This document shows, in pieces, positions 18,861 through 28,383 of a stretch of 64,000 nucleotides of DNA. Both the position numbers and the translations under genes were made by a program. A model generated the notes under the pieces. That model worked only from the letters and a program-made list of their open reading frames with translations, made no database searches and was not told the origin of the DNA. The DNA is from Mucilaginibacter rigui (GTDB lineage: Bacteria > Bacteroidota > Bacteroidia > Sphingobacteriales > Sphingobacteriaceae), in NCBI RefSeq assembly GCF_014773275.1, contig NZ_JACWMW010000003.1, positions 186,001 through 250,000 of the forward strand. Reading direction: 5' to 3'. Numbering within the stretch: position 1 is the first letter of the stretch; each line of letters opens with the position of its first letter.

Positions 18861-21800
18861 ATGTATAAGCATTTTATAACAATTATTCTGGTGCTTTGTG
18901 CTTTAACCGGTTTGGCGCAAAACCAAAGCCTGAAATTTGAGCATATAGGTGCAAGCGAAGGTTTGTCGCAAATAAACGTGTCAACCATTATACAGGATAG
19001 CCGCGGGTTTATGTGGATAGGGACACGCGATGGCCTCAATAAATACGATGGTTACAGTTTTACCACCTACAGGCACGATGCGCAGGACCCCCGGTCAATA
19101 ACAAGCAGCATGGTAGCCGATATGATAGAGGATAAGGAGGGGAATATTTGGGTGGCAACTATTATAGGCCTCAATAAGATAGATCGTAAAACCGGCCGTA
19201 TCATACAATATAAACACGATGATAAAACGCCCAACTCCATATCCAACAATATACTAAACAAACTTGCAGTTGATGAAAGGGGCAATATCTGGATAGCCGG
19301 CCAGGGAGGTTTGGATTACCTTAATACCCGTAATAATACGTTTAAACATTACAGGCATATTGATAGTGATGCCGGTACCCTAAGCGACAATAACGTAAGT
19401 TTTGTATATATAAGGGCCGATAATAGTGTTTGGGCTGGCACTTTTAACGGCGGGCTGCAAGTTTTGGAAAAAAAAACCGGGACGTTTAAAAAGTACCGGT
19501 ACGATCTGCAAAACCCTAAGAGCATATCAAGTAATAACATCAGTTGTATTTTTGAGGATAGCAAGCGCCGCTTATGGGTAGGTACTCAAAATGCCGGGCT
19601 TAACTTATTTGATGAAAAAAACAGAACATTTACCCATTACCAGTACATAAATAGGGCTGATAATGGAATTACCAGCAATAACATATACTGCTTAAATGCC
19701 GATGCGAACGGGAAGCTGTGGATAGGAAGTGATAACGGCGGCCTTTGTATTCTAAACCCCGAAACAGGGGATGTAACGCGCTACCAGCATGATGATATAG
19801 ACAAGAACAGCCTGAACGGAAATACGCTTTACGGTATTTGTAAAGACAGGTTAGGGAATATGTGGCTTGGCGCCTACAGTGGGGGGATAAATGTAGTTAG
19901 GCGTAGTATGGCCAGTTTTCCGCATTACAGGCATAGCTCGGATGCCAACAGCCTGTCAAATGATTTTGTGCTGGCCCTTTACGAGGATCCACAACAGAAT
20001 TTATGGGTGGGTACAGATGGCGGCGGTTTAAATAAATTTAACCATAAGCAAGGCACTATAACCCATTACACCCAAAACAAAAATGAGAAAAACAGTATCG
20101 CAGGTAACTATGTGCTTACCGTTAACCAGGATTACGAAGGGAATTTTTGGATAGGTACCTGGGCAGATGGATTAAGTATATTTAACCCCAAAACCAATGT
20201 TTTTACCAATGTTAAAAACAACCCTAATAACCCCAACAGCCTGGGGGGTAATAATATTTATGCGCTTGTACATTCAAAAGACCATACCACGTGGATTGGC
20301 ACCTATAATGATGGTTTAACCCATTACAATAAGAAGACTAAAAAATTCACGGTCTATAAAAATAATCCCGACGACCCGAATAGCTTAAGCAGCGACAGGG
20401 TTTACTCCTTACTGGAAGACAGTAAGAATAACTTGTGGGTGGGTACTTTTGATGGCGGCATAAACTTACTTGACAGGGAAACCGGTAAATTCACACGGTT
20501 CCAGTACAACAGCAAAAAAAATAGTATAAGTAACGATAACATCCCCGATATTTTTGAGGATAGCAAGGGTAATATTTGGTTCAGTACTTTTTCGGGCTTA
20601 AACCTGTTCGATCCGGTTAAAAAGCATTTTACCAACTTTTCAAAAAAAGATGGTTTGCCAAGCGATATCATTTACGCCGTACGCGAGGATGACAGCGGTA
20701 AATTATGGATCAGCACAAACAACGGCCTTTCGGTTTTTGACAGGGCTAAACACACCTTTAAAAATTACAGTATAGAAGATGGCCTGCAGGAGAAGGAATT
20801 TAAGTCGCATTCATCCTTCAAAGGCAGTAATAACAAGCTTTACTTTGGCGGCGTAAACGGGTTTAATGCTTTTACCCCGGGCCAGATACTAAAGCCGCAG
20901 GGTTTTTCGCCATTAGTTATCACTGCTTTCCAATTGTTTAATAAAACAGTAGCGCCTGCTAAAGATAAAAACGATAATTCGCCGCTTAAGCAGGATATAG
21001 AAGATGCCCGCTCTATTACGCTCAATCATAAGCAATCGGTTATATCACTGGAATTTGCTGCACTTGACTATACATCACCCGATAAAAAAAAATATGCGTA
21101 TATACTGGAAGGCTTTGATAAGGAATGGAACTATGTAGGTTCGCGCAATACAGCAACCTATACAAATTTACCAGCCGGCACGTATGTTTTTAAACTGAAA
21201 TATCAAAACCCGGAAGGGTCTTGGTCGCCGGTTACGTCGGGCCTCGAAATTATCAGCACACCACCATTTTGGTTAACATGGTGGTTTAAAACACTTGGTG
21301 CAGTAGTAATAGCTGTACTCATCTACATCATATTTATTGTGCGTGTACGATCAATAAAAGCGCAGAAAGCCATACTGGAGCAACAGGTAGAAGACCGTAC
21401 CCTTCGCCTTGCCGAGATGACAAATGAAGAGCGCGTTTTGCGTGAAGATGCAGAAAAAGCCCGCGAGGAGGCCGAAAAAGCGAACAAAGCTAAAAGTATT
21501 TTCCTTGCCACCATGAGCCATGAGATACGCACACCAATGAATGGTGTGATGGGTATGGCAACGCTTTTGGCAAATACCAAACTGAACGCCGAACAAAAGG
21601 AATATACCGAAACGATAAAAAACTGTGGAGATTCGCTGCTCAATGTCATAAACGATATATTGGATTTCTCTAAGATAGAATCGGGCAATATGGAGTTGGA
21701 TGAGCAGGATTTTGACCTGCGCGATTGTATAGAAGCCGTACTTGATGTTTTTGCCGAAAAGGCCGCCCGCTCAAACCTCGATCTGGTTTACCAGGTGGAA

Positions 21801-23021
21801 CACGATGTGCCTTCGCAAATTATTGCTGATGGCTTTAGGCTTAGGCAGGTGCTGATCAACCTGGTAGGTAACGCTGTTAAATTTACCACCAAAGGCGAGG
21901 TATTTATATGTGTAAAACTAAAAAACAACCACGATAACCAGTTCGACCTCTTGTTTGAGATTCGCGACACGGGCATCGGTATCCCGCCGAATAAAATAGG
22001 CAGGCTGTTTAAGGCATTTTCACAGGTCGATTCAAGCACCACCCGTAAGTACGGCGGCACTGGTTTAGGTCTCGCCATCAGCGAAAAGCTGGTAAACTTA
22101 ATGGGGGGCGAAATTGACGTGAAAAGCAAAGTGGGCAAAGGCACAACCTTCTCTTTTAATATACTGGCCAGGCCGGGTGTAAAGGCACAACGTAATTACG
22201 TGAATTTAAACACAGCCGAGATTCAGAACAAACAGATACTGGTTGTTGATGATAATAAAACCAACCGCGATATACTGGAAGAGCAATTAAAGCAATGGAA
22301 CTTTATCCCGGTTATGGCAGCATCAGGCATGGGTGCTTTGAAAACGCTGGAGAAGAATGCTAATATCGACCTCGTTATAGCAGACATGAATATGCCCGAA
22401 TTGGATGGGATTGAACTGGCACGCAAGATACGCGGGCATAGCCAGGTACCCATTATACTGCTTACATCAATGGGTAACGAACAAAGCCGCAATAACGCAC
22501 ATTTGTTTAATGTAGCCTTAACAAAGCCCACTAAACACCAATTGCTATACAAACATATTATTGAGCAGCTGAAAATAAGTAACGATGTAAAAACAGAGGT
22601 ACAGGCCGTTAAAACGCCATTCTCTGAAGATTTTGCCAGGGTACACCCGATGACTATACTAATAGCCGAAGATAATACCATCAACCAAAAGCTCGCAAAA
22701 TATATCCTCAATAAAATGGGCTACAAGCCTGATATTGTTGAGAACGGGCACGAAGCTATCAACGCCACGGTAAATAAGAAGTACGATCTGATACTGATGG
22801 ACGTACAAATGCCCGAAATGGATGGTTTGGAGGCCACACGTTTCATTCGCCAGAACATGGAGCACCAGCCTGCAATTATTGCCATGACGGCTAATGCTAT
22901 GGTAGAAGATAGAGAAGAATGCCTTGCGGCTGGTATGACCGGCTACTTAAGCAAGCCTTTAAAGTTGCAGGAACTGATGGATATTTTGGCTGATTGGGAT
23001 GCAAATAAAGTAGCACAGTAA
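18861..23021 (+). CDS. Hybrid two-component sensor: Reg_prop propeller - Y_Y_Y - TM - HisKA - HATPase - REC - REC
   Basis: 1386 residues. After a signal peptide (to about residue 20) comes a periplasmic double propeller of many two-component-regulator repeats (LWVGT.GGLN patterns, about 25-680), a Y_Y_Y domain (about 735-800) and one transmembrane helix (about 810-835). The cytoplasmic part has a coiled coil, HisKA with FLATMSHEIRTPMNG (phospho-His887), HATPase with NLVGNAVKF and GGTGLGLAI, and two receiver domains with Asp1175 (IADMNMPELDG) and Asp1314 (LMDVQMPEMDG). Unlike classical Bacteroides hybrid regulators, no AraC-type DNA-binding domain follows, so a separate output protein is needed. 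It may sense a glycan or sugar linked to the upstream block. Confidence 0.93.
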   Translation: MYKHFITIILVLCALTGLAQNQSLKFEHIGASEGLSQINVSTIIQDSRGFMWIGTRDGLNKYDGYSFTTYRHDAQDPRSITSSMVADMIEDKEGNIWVATIIGLNKIDRKTGRIIQYKHDDKTPNSISNNILNKLAVDERGNIWIAGQGGLDYLNTRNNTFKHYRHIDSDAGTLSDNNVSFVYIRADNSVWAGTFNGGLQVLEKKTGTFKKYRYDLQNPKSISSNNISCIFEDSKRRLWVGTQNAGLNLFDEKNRTFTHYQYINRADNGITSNNIYCLNADANGKLWIGSDNGGLCILNPETGDVTRYQHDDIDKNSLNGNTLYGICKDRLGNMWLGAYSGGINVVRRSMASFPHYRHSSDANSLSNDFVLALYEDPQQNLWVGTDGGGLNKFNHKQGTITHYTQNKNEKNSIAGNYVLTVNQDYEGNFWIGTWADGLSIFNPKTNVFTNVKNNPNNPNSLGGNNIYALVHSKDHTTWIGTYNDGLTHYNKKTKKFTVYKNNPDDPNSLSSDRVYSLLEDSKNNLWVGTFDGGINLLDRETGKFTRFQYNSKKNSISNDNIPDIFEDSKGNIWFSTFSGLNLFDPVKKHFTNFSKKDGLPSDIIYAVREDDSGKLWISTNNGLSVFDRAKHTFKNYSIEDGLQEKEFKSHSSFKGSNNKLYFGGVNGFNAFTPGQILKPQGFSPLVITAFQLFNKTVAPAKDKNDNSPLKQDIEDARSITLNHKQSVISLEFAALDYTSPDKKKYAYILEGFDKEWNYVGSRNTATYTNLPAGTYVFKLKYQNPEGSWSPVTSGLEIISTPPFWLTWWFKTLGAVVIAVLIYIIFIVRVRSIKAQKAILEQQVEDRTLRLAEMTNEERVLREDAEKAREEAEKANKAKSIFLATMSHEIRTPMNGVMGMATLLANTKLNAEQKEYTETIKNCGDSLLNVINDILDFSKIESGNMELDEQDFDLRDCIEAVLDVFAEKAARSNLDLVYQVEHDVPSQIIADGFRLRQVLINLVGNAVKFTTKGEVFICVKLKNNHDNQFDLLFEIRDTGIGIPPNKIGRLFKAFSQVDSSTTRKYGGTGLGLAISEKLVNLMGGEIDVKSKVGKGTTFSFNILARPGVKAQRNYVNLNTAEIQNKQILVVDDNKTNRDILEEQLKQWNFIPVMAASGMGALKTLEKNANIDLVIADMNMPELDGIELARKIRGHSQVPIILLTSMGNEQSRNNAHLFNVALTKPTKHQLLYKHIIEQLKISNDVKTEVQAVKTPFSEDFARVHPMTILIAEDNTINQKLAKYILNKMGYKPDIVENGHEAINATVNKKYDLILMDVQMPEMDGLEATRFIRQNMEHQPAIIAMTANAMVEDREECLAAGMTGYLSKPLKLQELMDILADWDANKVAQ

Positions 23022-23073
23022 TAAATGCAGTTGTGTTGTTTTTTAGATAAATTAGCTCGCAAAATATTTCGCC

Positions 23074-23859
23074 ATGCTATCTTATAAAAAACTCTTTTGC
23101 TTTGCGCTATCTATCGTATTACTTATGCTTTCTTCGCCAATACTGATAGCGCAACCCGGGGGCTATTACTACCAGATAAAGGTCTATCATTTTAAAACAC
23201 CGGCGCAGGAGGGTGCTATAGATAATTACCTGAAAACCGCTTATTTGCCCCTGCTGCACCAAAAAGGCTTTAAAAATATTGGCGTTTTTAAGCCGGTAGA
23301 AACAGACACCACCGACAGGCGTATCTATGTTTTTATCCCTTTTAAAAACTGGAAAAGCATCGAAACCCTTAACGCCTCGGCCGAACAGCCAAACAGCTTT
23401 GCTGCAAACAGCCAGGATTATACCAACGCCGCTTACAATAAACCGCCTTACAGCCGTTTAGAAACCATAATATTAACCGCATTTATAACCCGCCCACAGC
23501 CGGTGGCCCCCAAATTAACCGGCGACAGGGCCAAGCGTATTTATGAATTGCGTAGCTACGAAAGCCCTACCGAGGCCTTACATTATAACAAAGTACGTAT
23601 GTTTAACAGCGGCGAAACCGATCTTTTCGACAGGCTTGGCTTTAATCCGGTATTTTATGGCAGCGTTATTGCAGGTAGCCATATGCCTAACCTGATGTAC
23701 CTGACCACTTTTAACGATAAGGCCGACAGGGAAAAACATTGGGATGCTTTTGGCAAGGATGCACAATGGAAGGATCTTTCATCGCGAAAGGAATTTCAGA
23801 ACAATGTATCTAAAGCGGATATAACATTTTTATATCCTGCGGATTACTCGGACTTTTAA
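23074..23859 (+). CDS. Secreted NIPSNAP-family protein
   Basis: 261 residues with a signal peptide ending near ILIAQ. Two alpha/beta-barrel dimer-like NIPSNAP modules: YYQIKVYHFKTPAQEG...YLPLLHQKGFKNIGVFKP and YELRSYESPTEALHYNKV...GFNPVFYGSVIAG, the latter with MYLTTF and REKHWDAF typical of the family. The fold is common in small oxidoreductase or dimerisation proteins of sugar and aromatic metabolism, and no enzymatic role can be assigned. It opens a group with an FAD oxidoreductase 4 bp downstream. Confidence 0.82.
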   Translation: MLSYKKLFCFALSIVLLMLSSPILIAQPGGYYYQIKVYHFKTPAQEGAIDNYLKTAYLPLLHQKGFKNIGVFKPVETDTTDRRIYVFIPFKNWKSIETLNASAEQPNSFAANSQDYTNAAYNKPPYSRLETIILTAFITRPQPVAPKLTGDRAKRIYELRSYESPTEALHYNKVRMFNSGETDLFDRLGFNPVFYGSVIAGSHMPNLMYLTTFNDKADREKHWDAFGKDAQWKDLSSRKEFQNNVSKADITFLYPADYSDF

Positions 23860-23863
23860 AGAG

Positions 23864-25327
23864 ATGCCCATGGCCCGCGAAAAAAAAGATTTTGATGCTA
23901 TTGTAATTGGCTCTGGCCCCAACGGGCTGGCTGCAGCTATACTGATGCAGCAAAAAGGGCTTTCTGTATTACTGCTTGAGGGTAAAAGTGAGATAGGCGG
24001 CGGGTTGCGCTCGGCAGAGTTGACCTTGCCCGGTTTTAAGCACGACATTTGTTCGGCCATACACCCATTGGCCTCAGCTTCGCCTTTTTTTAAAACATTA
24101 CCGCTGGCAAATCATGGCCTGAGTTATATTTACCCGGAAATAGATGCCGCCCACCCTTTAGAGCATGCAAATTCGGCTTTCCTATGCCGTAGTATTGACG
24201 AAACTGCGCAGCACTTAGGGGCTGATGAAAAAGCCTACAAAAAGCTGATGGGTTCGGTAACAAAAAACTGGCCTTTAATAGACGCGGATGTATTAGGCCC
24301 GCTGCATTTTCCAAAACATCCGCTGGCACTGGCAAGTTTTGGGCTGGATGCCATGAAGCCCGTAACCCTGTTAGCCAAAAGCTTTAAAACCAAGCAGGCA
24401 AAAGCACTTTTCGCCGGTATGGCGGCGCATGCTATACAGCCTTTAACCAATATGGCAACATCAGCCATAGCACTGGTATTAATGGCAGCCGGGCATTTAC
24501 AAGGCTGGCCGGTTCCTGTAGGTGGCTCAAACAGTATTGCAAATGCACTGGCATCTTACTTTGTGTTGCTGGGAGGGAAAATAGAGACCAATACTTACGT
24601 AACATCATTACATCAACTTCCATCGGCATACGCACTTTTGTTTGATATCACACCAAAACAATTACTGCAGATTGCCGGGCACAAGTTCTCATCAATTTAC
24701 AAATGGCAGCTGGAACGTTACCGTTACGGACTGGGCGTTTATAAAATAGACTGGGCTTTAGATGAGGCTATTCCATTCACATCTGACGGGTGCAGAAAAG
24801 CGGGTACCATACACCTTGGCAATACCCTGAATGAGATTCGCGATGCCGAGCAGCAAACCTGGAACGGCAAACATCCCGATAAACCTTACGCGCTGTTGGC
24901 ACAGCAAAGCATTTTTGATAGTACCCGTGCACCAAAAGGCAAACATACCGCGTGGGCATATTGCCACGTGCCAAACGGCTCTAAACATAACATGACGGAA
25001 GCCATTGAAAAACAGGTTGAGCGTTATGCACCCGGCTTTAGGGATATTATTTTGGCCAAACATACCATGGATGCCATGGAAATGGAAGAATATAACCCCA
25101 ATTATATTGGCGGGGATATTAACGGTGGGGTGATAGATATTGGGCAGCTTTTTACCAGGCCCGTGCTTCGTTATTCGCCTTATAAAACTTCTGAGAAGGG
25201 TATGTACATTTGCTCGTCATCAACACCTCCCGGTGGTGGGGTACACGGTATGTGTGGATACTATGCCGCTAAAAAAGCATTAAAAGATGTGTTTGATATT
25301 ACTGACGATACCCTTGAAAGAAAATAG
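23864..25327 (+). CDS. FAD-dependent oxidoreductase, phytoene-desaturase-like
   Basis: 487 residues (ATG at 23864; another at 23870 is equally possible). The dinucleotide-binding motif AIVIGSGPNGLAAAILM is followed by LLLEGKSEIGGGLRSAEL and LPGFKHDICSAIHPL, the latter characteristic of the carotenoid-type NAD(P)/FAD oxidoreductases. The C-terminus GMYICSSSTPPGGGVHGMCGYYAA is the conserved FAD-closing motif of that family. No carotenoid genes are nearby, so I infer a different substrate. It starts 4 bp after the NIPSNAP gene, which suggests coupling. Confidence 0.86.
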   Translation: MPMAREKKDFDAIVIGSGPNGLAAAILMQQKGLSVLLLEGKSEIGGGLRSAELTLPGFKHDICSAIHPLASASPFFKTLPLANHGLSYIYPEIDAAHPLEHANSAFLCRSIDETAQHLGADEKAYKKLMGSVTKNWPLIDADVLGPLHFPKHPLALASFGLDAMKPVTLLAKSFKTKQAKALFAGMAAHAIQPLTNMATSAIALVLMAAGHLQGWPVPVGGSNSIANALASYFVLLGGKIETNTYVTSLHQLPSAYALLFDITPKQLLQIAGHKFSSIYKWQLERYRYGLGVYKIDWALDEAIPFTSDGCRKAGTIHLGNTLNEIRDAEQQTWNGKHPDKPYALLAQQSIFDSTRAPKGKHTAWAYCHVPNGSKHNMTEAIEKQVERYAPGFRDIILAKHTMDAMEMEEYNPNYIGGDINGGVIDIGQLFTRPVLRYSPYKTSEKGMYICSSSTPPGGGVHGMCGYYAAKKALKDVFDITDDTLERK

Positions 25328-25417
25328 GGGGCCAGATATACTTTGGATGGGCTACGAAAAGATACCGTGTATTCGCGGCTAAATTGTTATTTTGTTTAAT
25401 AAACTAAAACTGCAGTA

Positions 25418-26248
25418 TTGAAAGTATTACATAGTGTACACCCCGGGGATTTTAAAAGTTACGATACGCAAAAGATCCGTGAGAATTTTTTAATGGAGAA
25501 CCTGGTTGAGCCCGGCAAGGTAAACCTGGTTTACACCCACTACGACAGAATGATCGTTGGCGTGGCTAACCCGGCTGGTGAAAAGATCGCCTTGCCCAAT
25601 TACCCAAATCTGCGTGCCAATTTTTTTTTAGAACGCCGCGAAATGGGGATCATTAATGTTGGCGGCAATGGCGAGGTAATTGCTGATGGCAAAACCTACC
25701 CTGTTAATAAACTCGATTGCCTTTATTTGGGCAAAGGGGTAAAAGAGGTACATTTTGCAAGCAGCAGTGCAGCAAAGCATGCTGTTTTTTATATCCTGTC
25801 GGCACCGGCGCATGCCGTATGTGCAACCACGTTATTATCAAACGCCGAAGCAGTGAAGGTAACCCTGGGCAGCCTGGCTACAGCAAACCTGCGTACCATA
25901 AATAAATACATCCACCACGAAGGGATAAAAAGCTGCCAGTTGGTAATGGGTTTAACTATTTTGCACGAAGGCAGTGTTTGGAACACCATGCCCGCACATG
26001 TGCATGACCGCCGCATGGAAGCGTATTTTTATTTTGATATACCTGCCGGGCAAAAGGTATTTCATTATATGGGCGAGGCACACGAAACCCGCCATATTAT
26101 AACAGACAATTACAATGCGGTAGTTTCGCCGCCGTGGAGCATTCATTCAGGTAGCGGTACTGCCAGCTATAGCTTTATTTGGGGCATGGCAGGCGAAAAC
26201 CTGGACTATACCGATATGGATGCTTTAGCGATAACAGATCTAAGATAA
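25418..26248 (+). CDS. kduI: 5-dehydro-4-deoxy-D-glucuronate isomerase (KduI)
   Basis: 276 residues reading from a TTG at 25418; the next in-frame ATG (residue 26) would remove a conserved N-terminus, so TTG is preferred. The sequence follows KduI closely: SVHPGDFKSYDTQKIRENFL at the start, YTHYDRMIVG, FFLERREMGIINVGG, and the cupin metal site PAHVHDRRMEAYFYFD, then PPWSIHSGSGTASYSFIWGM. KduI converts 5-keto-4-deoxyuronate to 2,5-diketo-3-deoxygluconate in pectin/glycosaminoglycan/uronate degradation. The SDR 7 bp downstream could be the next enzyme. Confidence 0.93.
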   Translation: MKVLHSVHPGDFKSYDTQKIRENFLMENLVEPGKVNLVYTHYDRMIVGVANPAGEKIALPNYPNLRANFFLERREMGIINVGGNGEVIADGKTYPVNKLDCLYLGKGVKEVHFASSSAAKHAVFYILSAPAHAVCATTLLSNAEAVKVTLGSLATANLRTINKYIHHEGIKSCQLVMGLTILHEGSVWNTMPAHVHDRRMEAYFYFDIPAGQKVFHYMGEAHETRHIITDNYNAVVSPPWSIHSGSGTASYSFIWGMAGENLDYTDMDALAITDLR

Positions 26249-26254
26249 TAAAGC

Positions 26255-27070
26255 ATGAACAACAGATATTCGCTTGAAGGCAAAGTTGTAGTAGTAACAG
26301 GCGGTACGGGCATATTAGGTAATTCGTTTGTGAACGGTATTGTAGAGGCCGGTGGCGCAGTTGGTATATTAGGCCGTAACAGGCAGGTTGCCGAAGAACG
26401 TGCAGAAGCCATCAACAAAAAAGGTGGTAAAGCCATAGCACTGATTGCTGATGCCATGAATGAAACCGAGCTTATTGCCGCACGCACATTGCTGCTTGAT
26501 AAGTTTGGCCGTTTAGACGGGCTTGTAAACGCCGCAGGGGGCAATATGCCCGATGGTGTACTACATCCCAACGAAGATATTTTTGCCATGAAAATAGATG
26601 GCATGAAAAAAGTAACCGACCTGAACCTTTGGGGCACCCTTATCCCTACACAGGTATTTGGCGAGGCTATTGCCAAAACGGGTGGGGGGAGCATAGTCAA
26701 TATTTCATCCATGAATTCAAAAAGGGCTATTACAAAGGTATTGGGCTACAATATGGGTAAAGCCGCGGTTGATTGTTATACGCAATGGTTCGCGGTTGAG
26801 CTGGCTAACCGTTATGGTGATGCCATCCGCATGAATGCCCTTGCACCCGGCTTTTTCCTGACCGAACAAAACCGTAACCTGCTTACCAAACCCGAAGGTG
26901 GCTACACCGAAAGGGGCGAACTGGTTATAAAACAAACCCCCTTTAAACGTTTTGGCCACCCGGATGAGCTGATAGGCGCACTGGTTTGGCTCTTAAGCGA
27001 TGCATCGGCATTTGTAACCGGTTCTATGATCTGTGTTGACGGCGGGTTTTCTATATTTGGGGGTGTATAA
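26255..27070 (+). CDS. SDR oxidoreductase, KduD or D-mannonate-oxidoreductase-like
   Basis: 271 residues. The NAD-binding motif VTGGTGILGNSF, the NAAGGN structural motif, Ser in NISSMNS and Tyr/Lys in GYNMGKAAVD make a complete SDR active site, and the C-terminus DASAFVTGSMICVDGGFS is typical. Context after kduI supports 2-dehydro-3-deoxygluconate 5-dehydrogenase (KduD); the length and NMGKAAV region also resemble SDR-type D-mannonate oxidoreductases. Either way it handles uronate catabolism. Probably translated from the kduI transcript (6-bp gap). Confidence 0.82.
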   Translation: MNNRYSLEGKVVVVTGGTGILGNSFVNGIVEAGGAVGILGRNRQVAEERAEAINKKGGKAIALIADAMNETELIAARTLLLDKFGRLDGLVNAAGGNMPDGVLHPNEDIFAMKIDGMKKVTDLNLWGTLIPTQVFGEAIAKTGGGSIVNISSMNSKRAITKVLGYNMGKAAVDCYTQWFAVELANRYGDAIRMNALAPGFFLTEQNRNLLTKPEGGYTERGELVIKQTPFKRFGHPDELIGALVWLLSDASAFVTGSMICVDGGFSIFGGV

Positions 27071-27085
27071 AGCAATAACATAGTT

Positions 27086-27685
27086 ATGGGTAAAGGACGT
27101 TTAGAAGCATTTAGCGACGGGGTACTGGCAATTATCATCACCATTATGGTGTTAGAGCTTAAAGTGCCGCATGATGCCAGCTGGGAAGCTTTGCGCCATC
27201 TGGGGCCGGTGTTTTTAAGTTATGTACTTAGCTTTGTTTATGTAGGTATCTACTGGAATAACCATCACCACATGATGCATGCGGCAAAGTCTGTTAACGG
27301 CGCTATTTTATGGGCTAACCTGTTCCTGCTGTTCTGGCTATCGCTTGTTCCTTTTGTTACGGCATGGATGGGCGAGAACCATTTTGCCCAACTGCCTGTT
27401 ATTTGCTATGGCGCGGTGCTTATCATGAGCTCAATATCCTACGGTATATTGGTGGGTACGCTTATTAAGCACCATGGCGAAAACTCGGTACTTGCCCGCG
27501 CTGTTGGCAACGATACCAAGGGGAAGATCTCCACAGGCATCTACGCTGCCGCTATCGCCGTATCATTCATCCACTCATGGATAGCTTTTGTCATGTACTT
27601 TATAGTCGCTATTATCTGGTTTATCCCCGACAGGCGCATAGAGCGTAAATTAGCTGACGAAAAAGAAGGTCACCATACTAACTAA
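27086..27685 (+). CDS. TMEM175-family (DUF1211) membrane protein, putative K+ channel
   Basis: 199 residues, six hydrophobic segments. The N-terminal signature GRLEAFSDGVLAIIITIMVLELK carries the FSDG motif at the start of TM1 that defines the prokaryotic TMEM175-like family, followed by YWNNHHHMMHA. Bacterial homologues act as potassium channels. The 3' end overlaps the convergent YceH-like gene by 8 bp. The relation to the preceding uronate genes is unclear, and it may simply be at the end of the operon. Confidence 0.83.
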   Translation: MGKGRLEAFSDGVLAIIITIMVLELKVPHDASWEALRHLGPVFLSYVLSFVYVGIYWNNHHHMMHAAKSVNGAILWANLFLLFWLSLVPFVTAWMGENHFAQLPVICYGAVLIMSSISYGILVGTLIKHHGENSVLARAVGNDTKGKISTGIYAAAIAVSFIHSWIAFVMYFIVAIIWFIPDRRIERKLADEKEGHHTN

Positions 27686-28325
27686 GTTCCTGCATCAGTT
27701 TATCAAAAGCCTCCTTCAGTTCGGCCAGTTCGGTTTCTACCTTACTCAGGCGTTCTTCCAGTTCGGATGTTGAAGCGCGGCGCAATGGTTCGTCCTGCGT
27801 GTCATCTTCAATAATAGTACCGCCTAAAAGATGGCGATAACGCACTTCTTTTTGCCCGGGGCGTTTTGGTAATTGCAATACATAAGGCATTTCGCCGCCG
27901 GCAAGTTTTTCCAGCATGGCCTGTACCTCGTCCAGGTCCTCAAACTCATACAACCTGCCCGAGTTGGTGTTGATCTCGCCCGGGGTTTGCGGCCCGCGCA
28001 GTATCAGCAAACAGATCACCGCCACCTCTGATGGTACCACCGGGAAAACAATACCAAAGTTGTGCTTGTACTTGGTAGCCCTGCTGCTGCCACCCGTGGC
28101 AGTAGAGATAAGCCCTTTACGTTTTAAGGTATCCAGCGCCAGCATAACGGTGTTCTCGTCGTAATCAACCACGGGCCTGCGCGCAGTTTTTTGGTTGCAG
28201 GCGGCGGTGAGGCCGTTAAGCGTCATGGGGTAATAATCGGGCGTGGTTTTGCTTTTTTCCATCAGCGAGCCCAGTACGCGTAGTTCGGTATCGGTTAAAA
28301 CAGGTAAAGTTTGCGGTGTGTCCAT
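27678..28325 (-). CDS. DUF480/YceH-family protein
   Basis: 215 residues from the ATG at 28325, giving MDTPQTLPVLTDTELRVLGSLMEK; an upstream TTG adds only five residues and is not preferred. The family hallmarks are LMEKSKTTPDYYPMTLNGL, QKTARRPVVDYDE and LLILRGPQTPGEI, indicating two winged-helix-like domains. A C-terminal coiled coil follows (ELEERLSKVETELAELKEAF). E. coli YceH has no firmly assigned function. It overlaps the end of the TMEM175-like gene by 8 bp, tail to tail, and is divergent from the gene at 28384. Confidence 0.87.
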   Translation of the reverse strand: MDTPQTLPVLTDTELRVLGSLMEKSKTTPDYYPMTLNGLTAACNQKTARRPVVDYDENTVMLALDTLKRKGLISTATGGSSRATKYKHNFGIVFPVVPSEVAVICLLILRGPQTPGEINTNSGRLYEFEDLDEVQAMLEKLAGGEMPYVLQLPKRPGQKEVRYRHLLGGTIIEDDTQDEPLRRASTSELEERLSKVETELAELKEAFDKLMQELS

Positions 28326-28383
28326 GCACAAATATAACAAGTGGTTTCAAACTGAGGGTATAGTGTTTATCTTAGCCCGTAAT

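Noticed and set aside
22223..22711. 162-residue minus-strand ORF
   Set aside because: Lies antisense to the first receiver domain of the hybrid sensor, whose frame and motifs are clear.
23864..25327. Carotenoid phytoene desaturase
   Set aside because: Family resemblance only; no crtB, crtE or other carotenoid genes lie nearby, so the substrate is left open.
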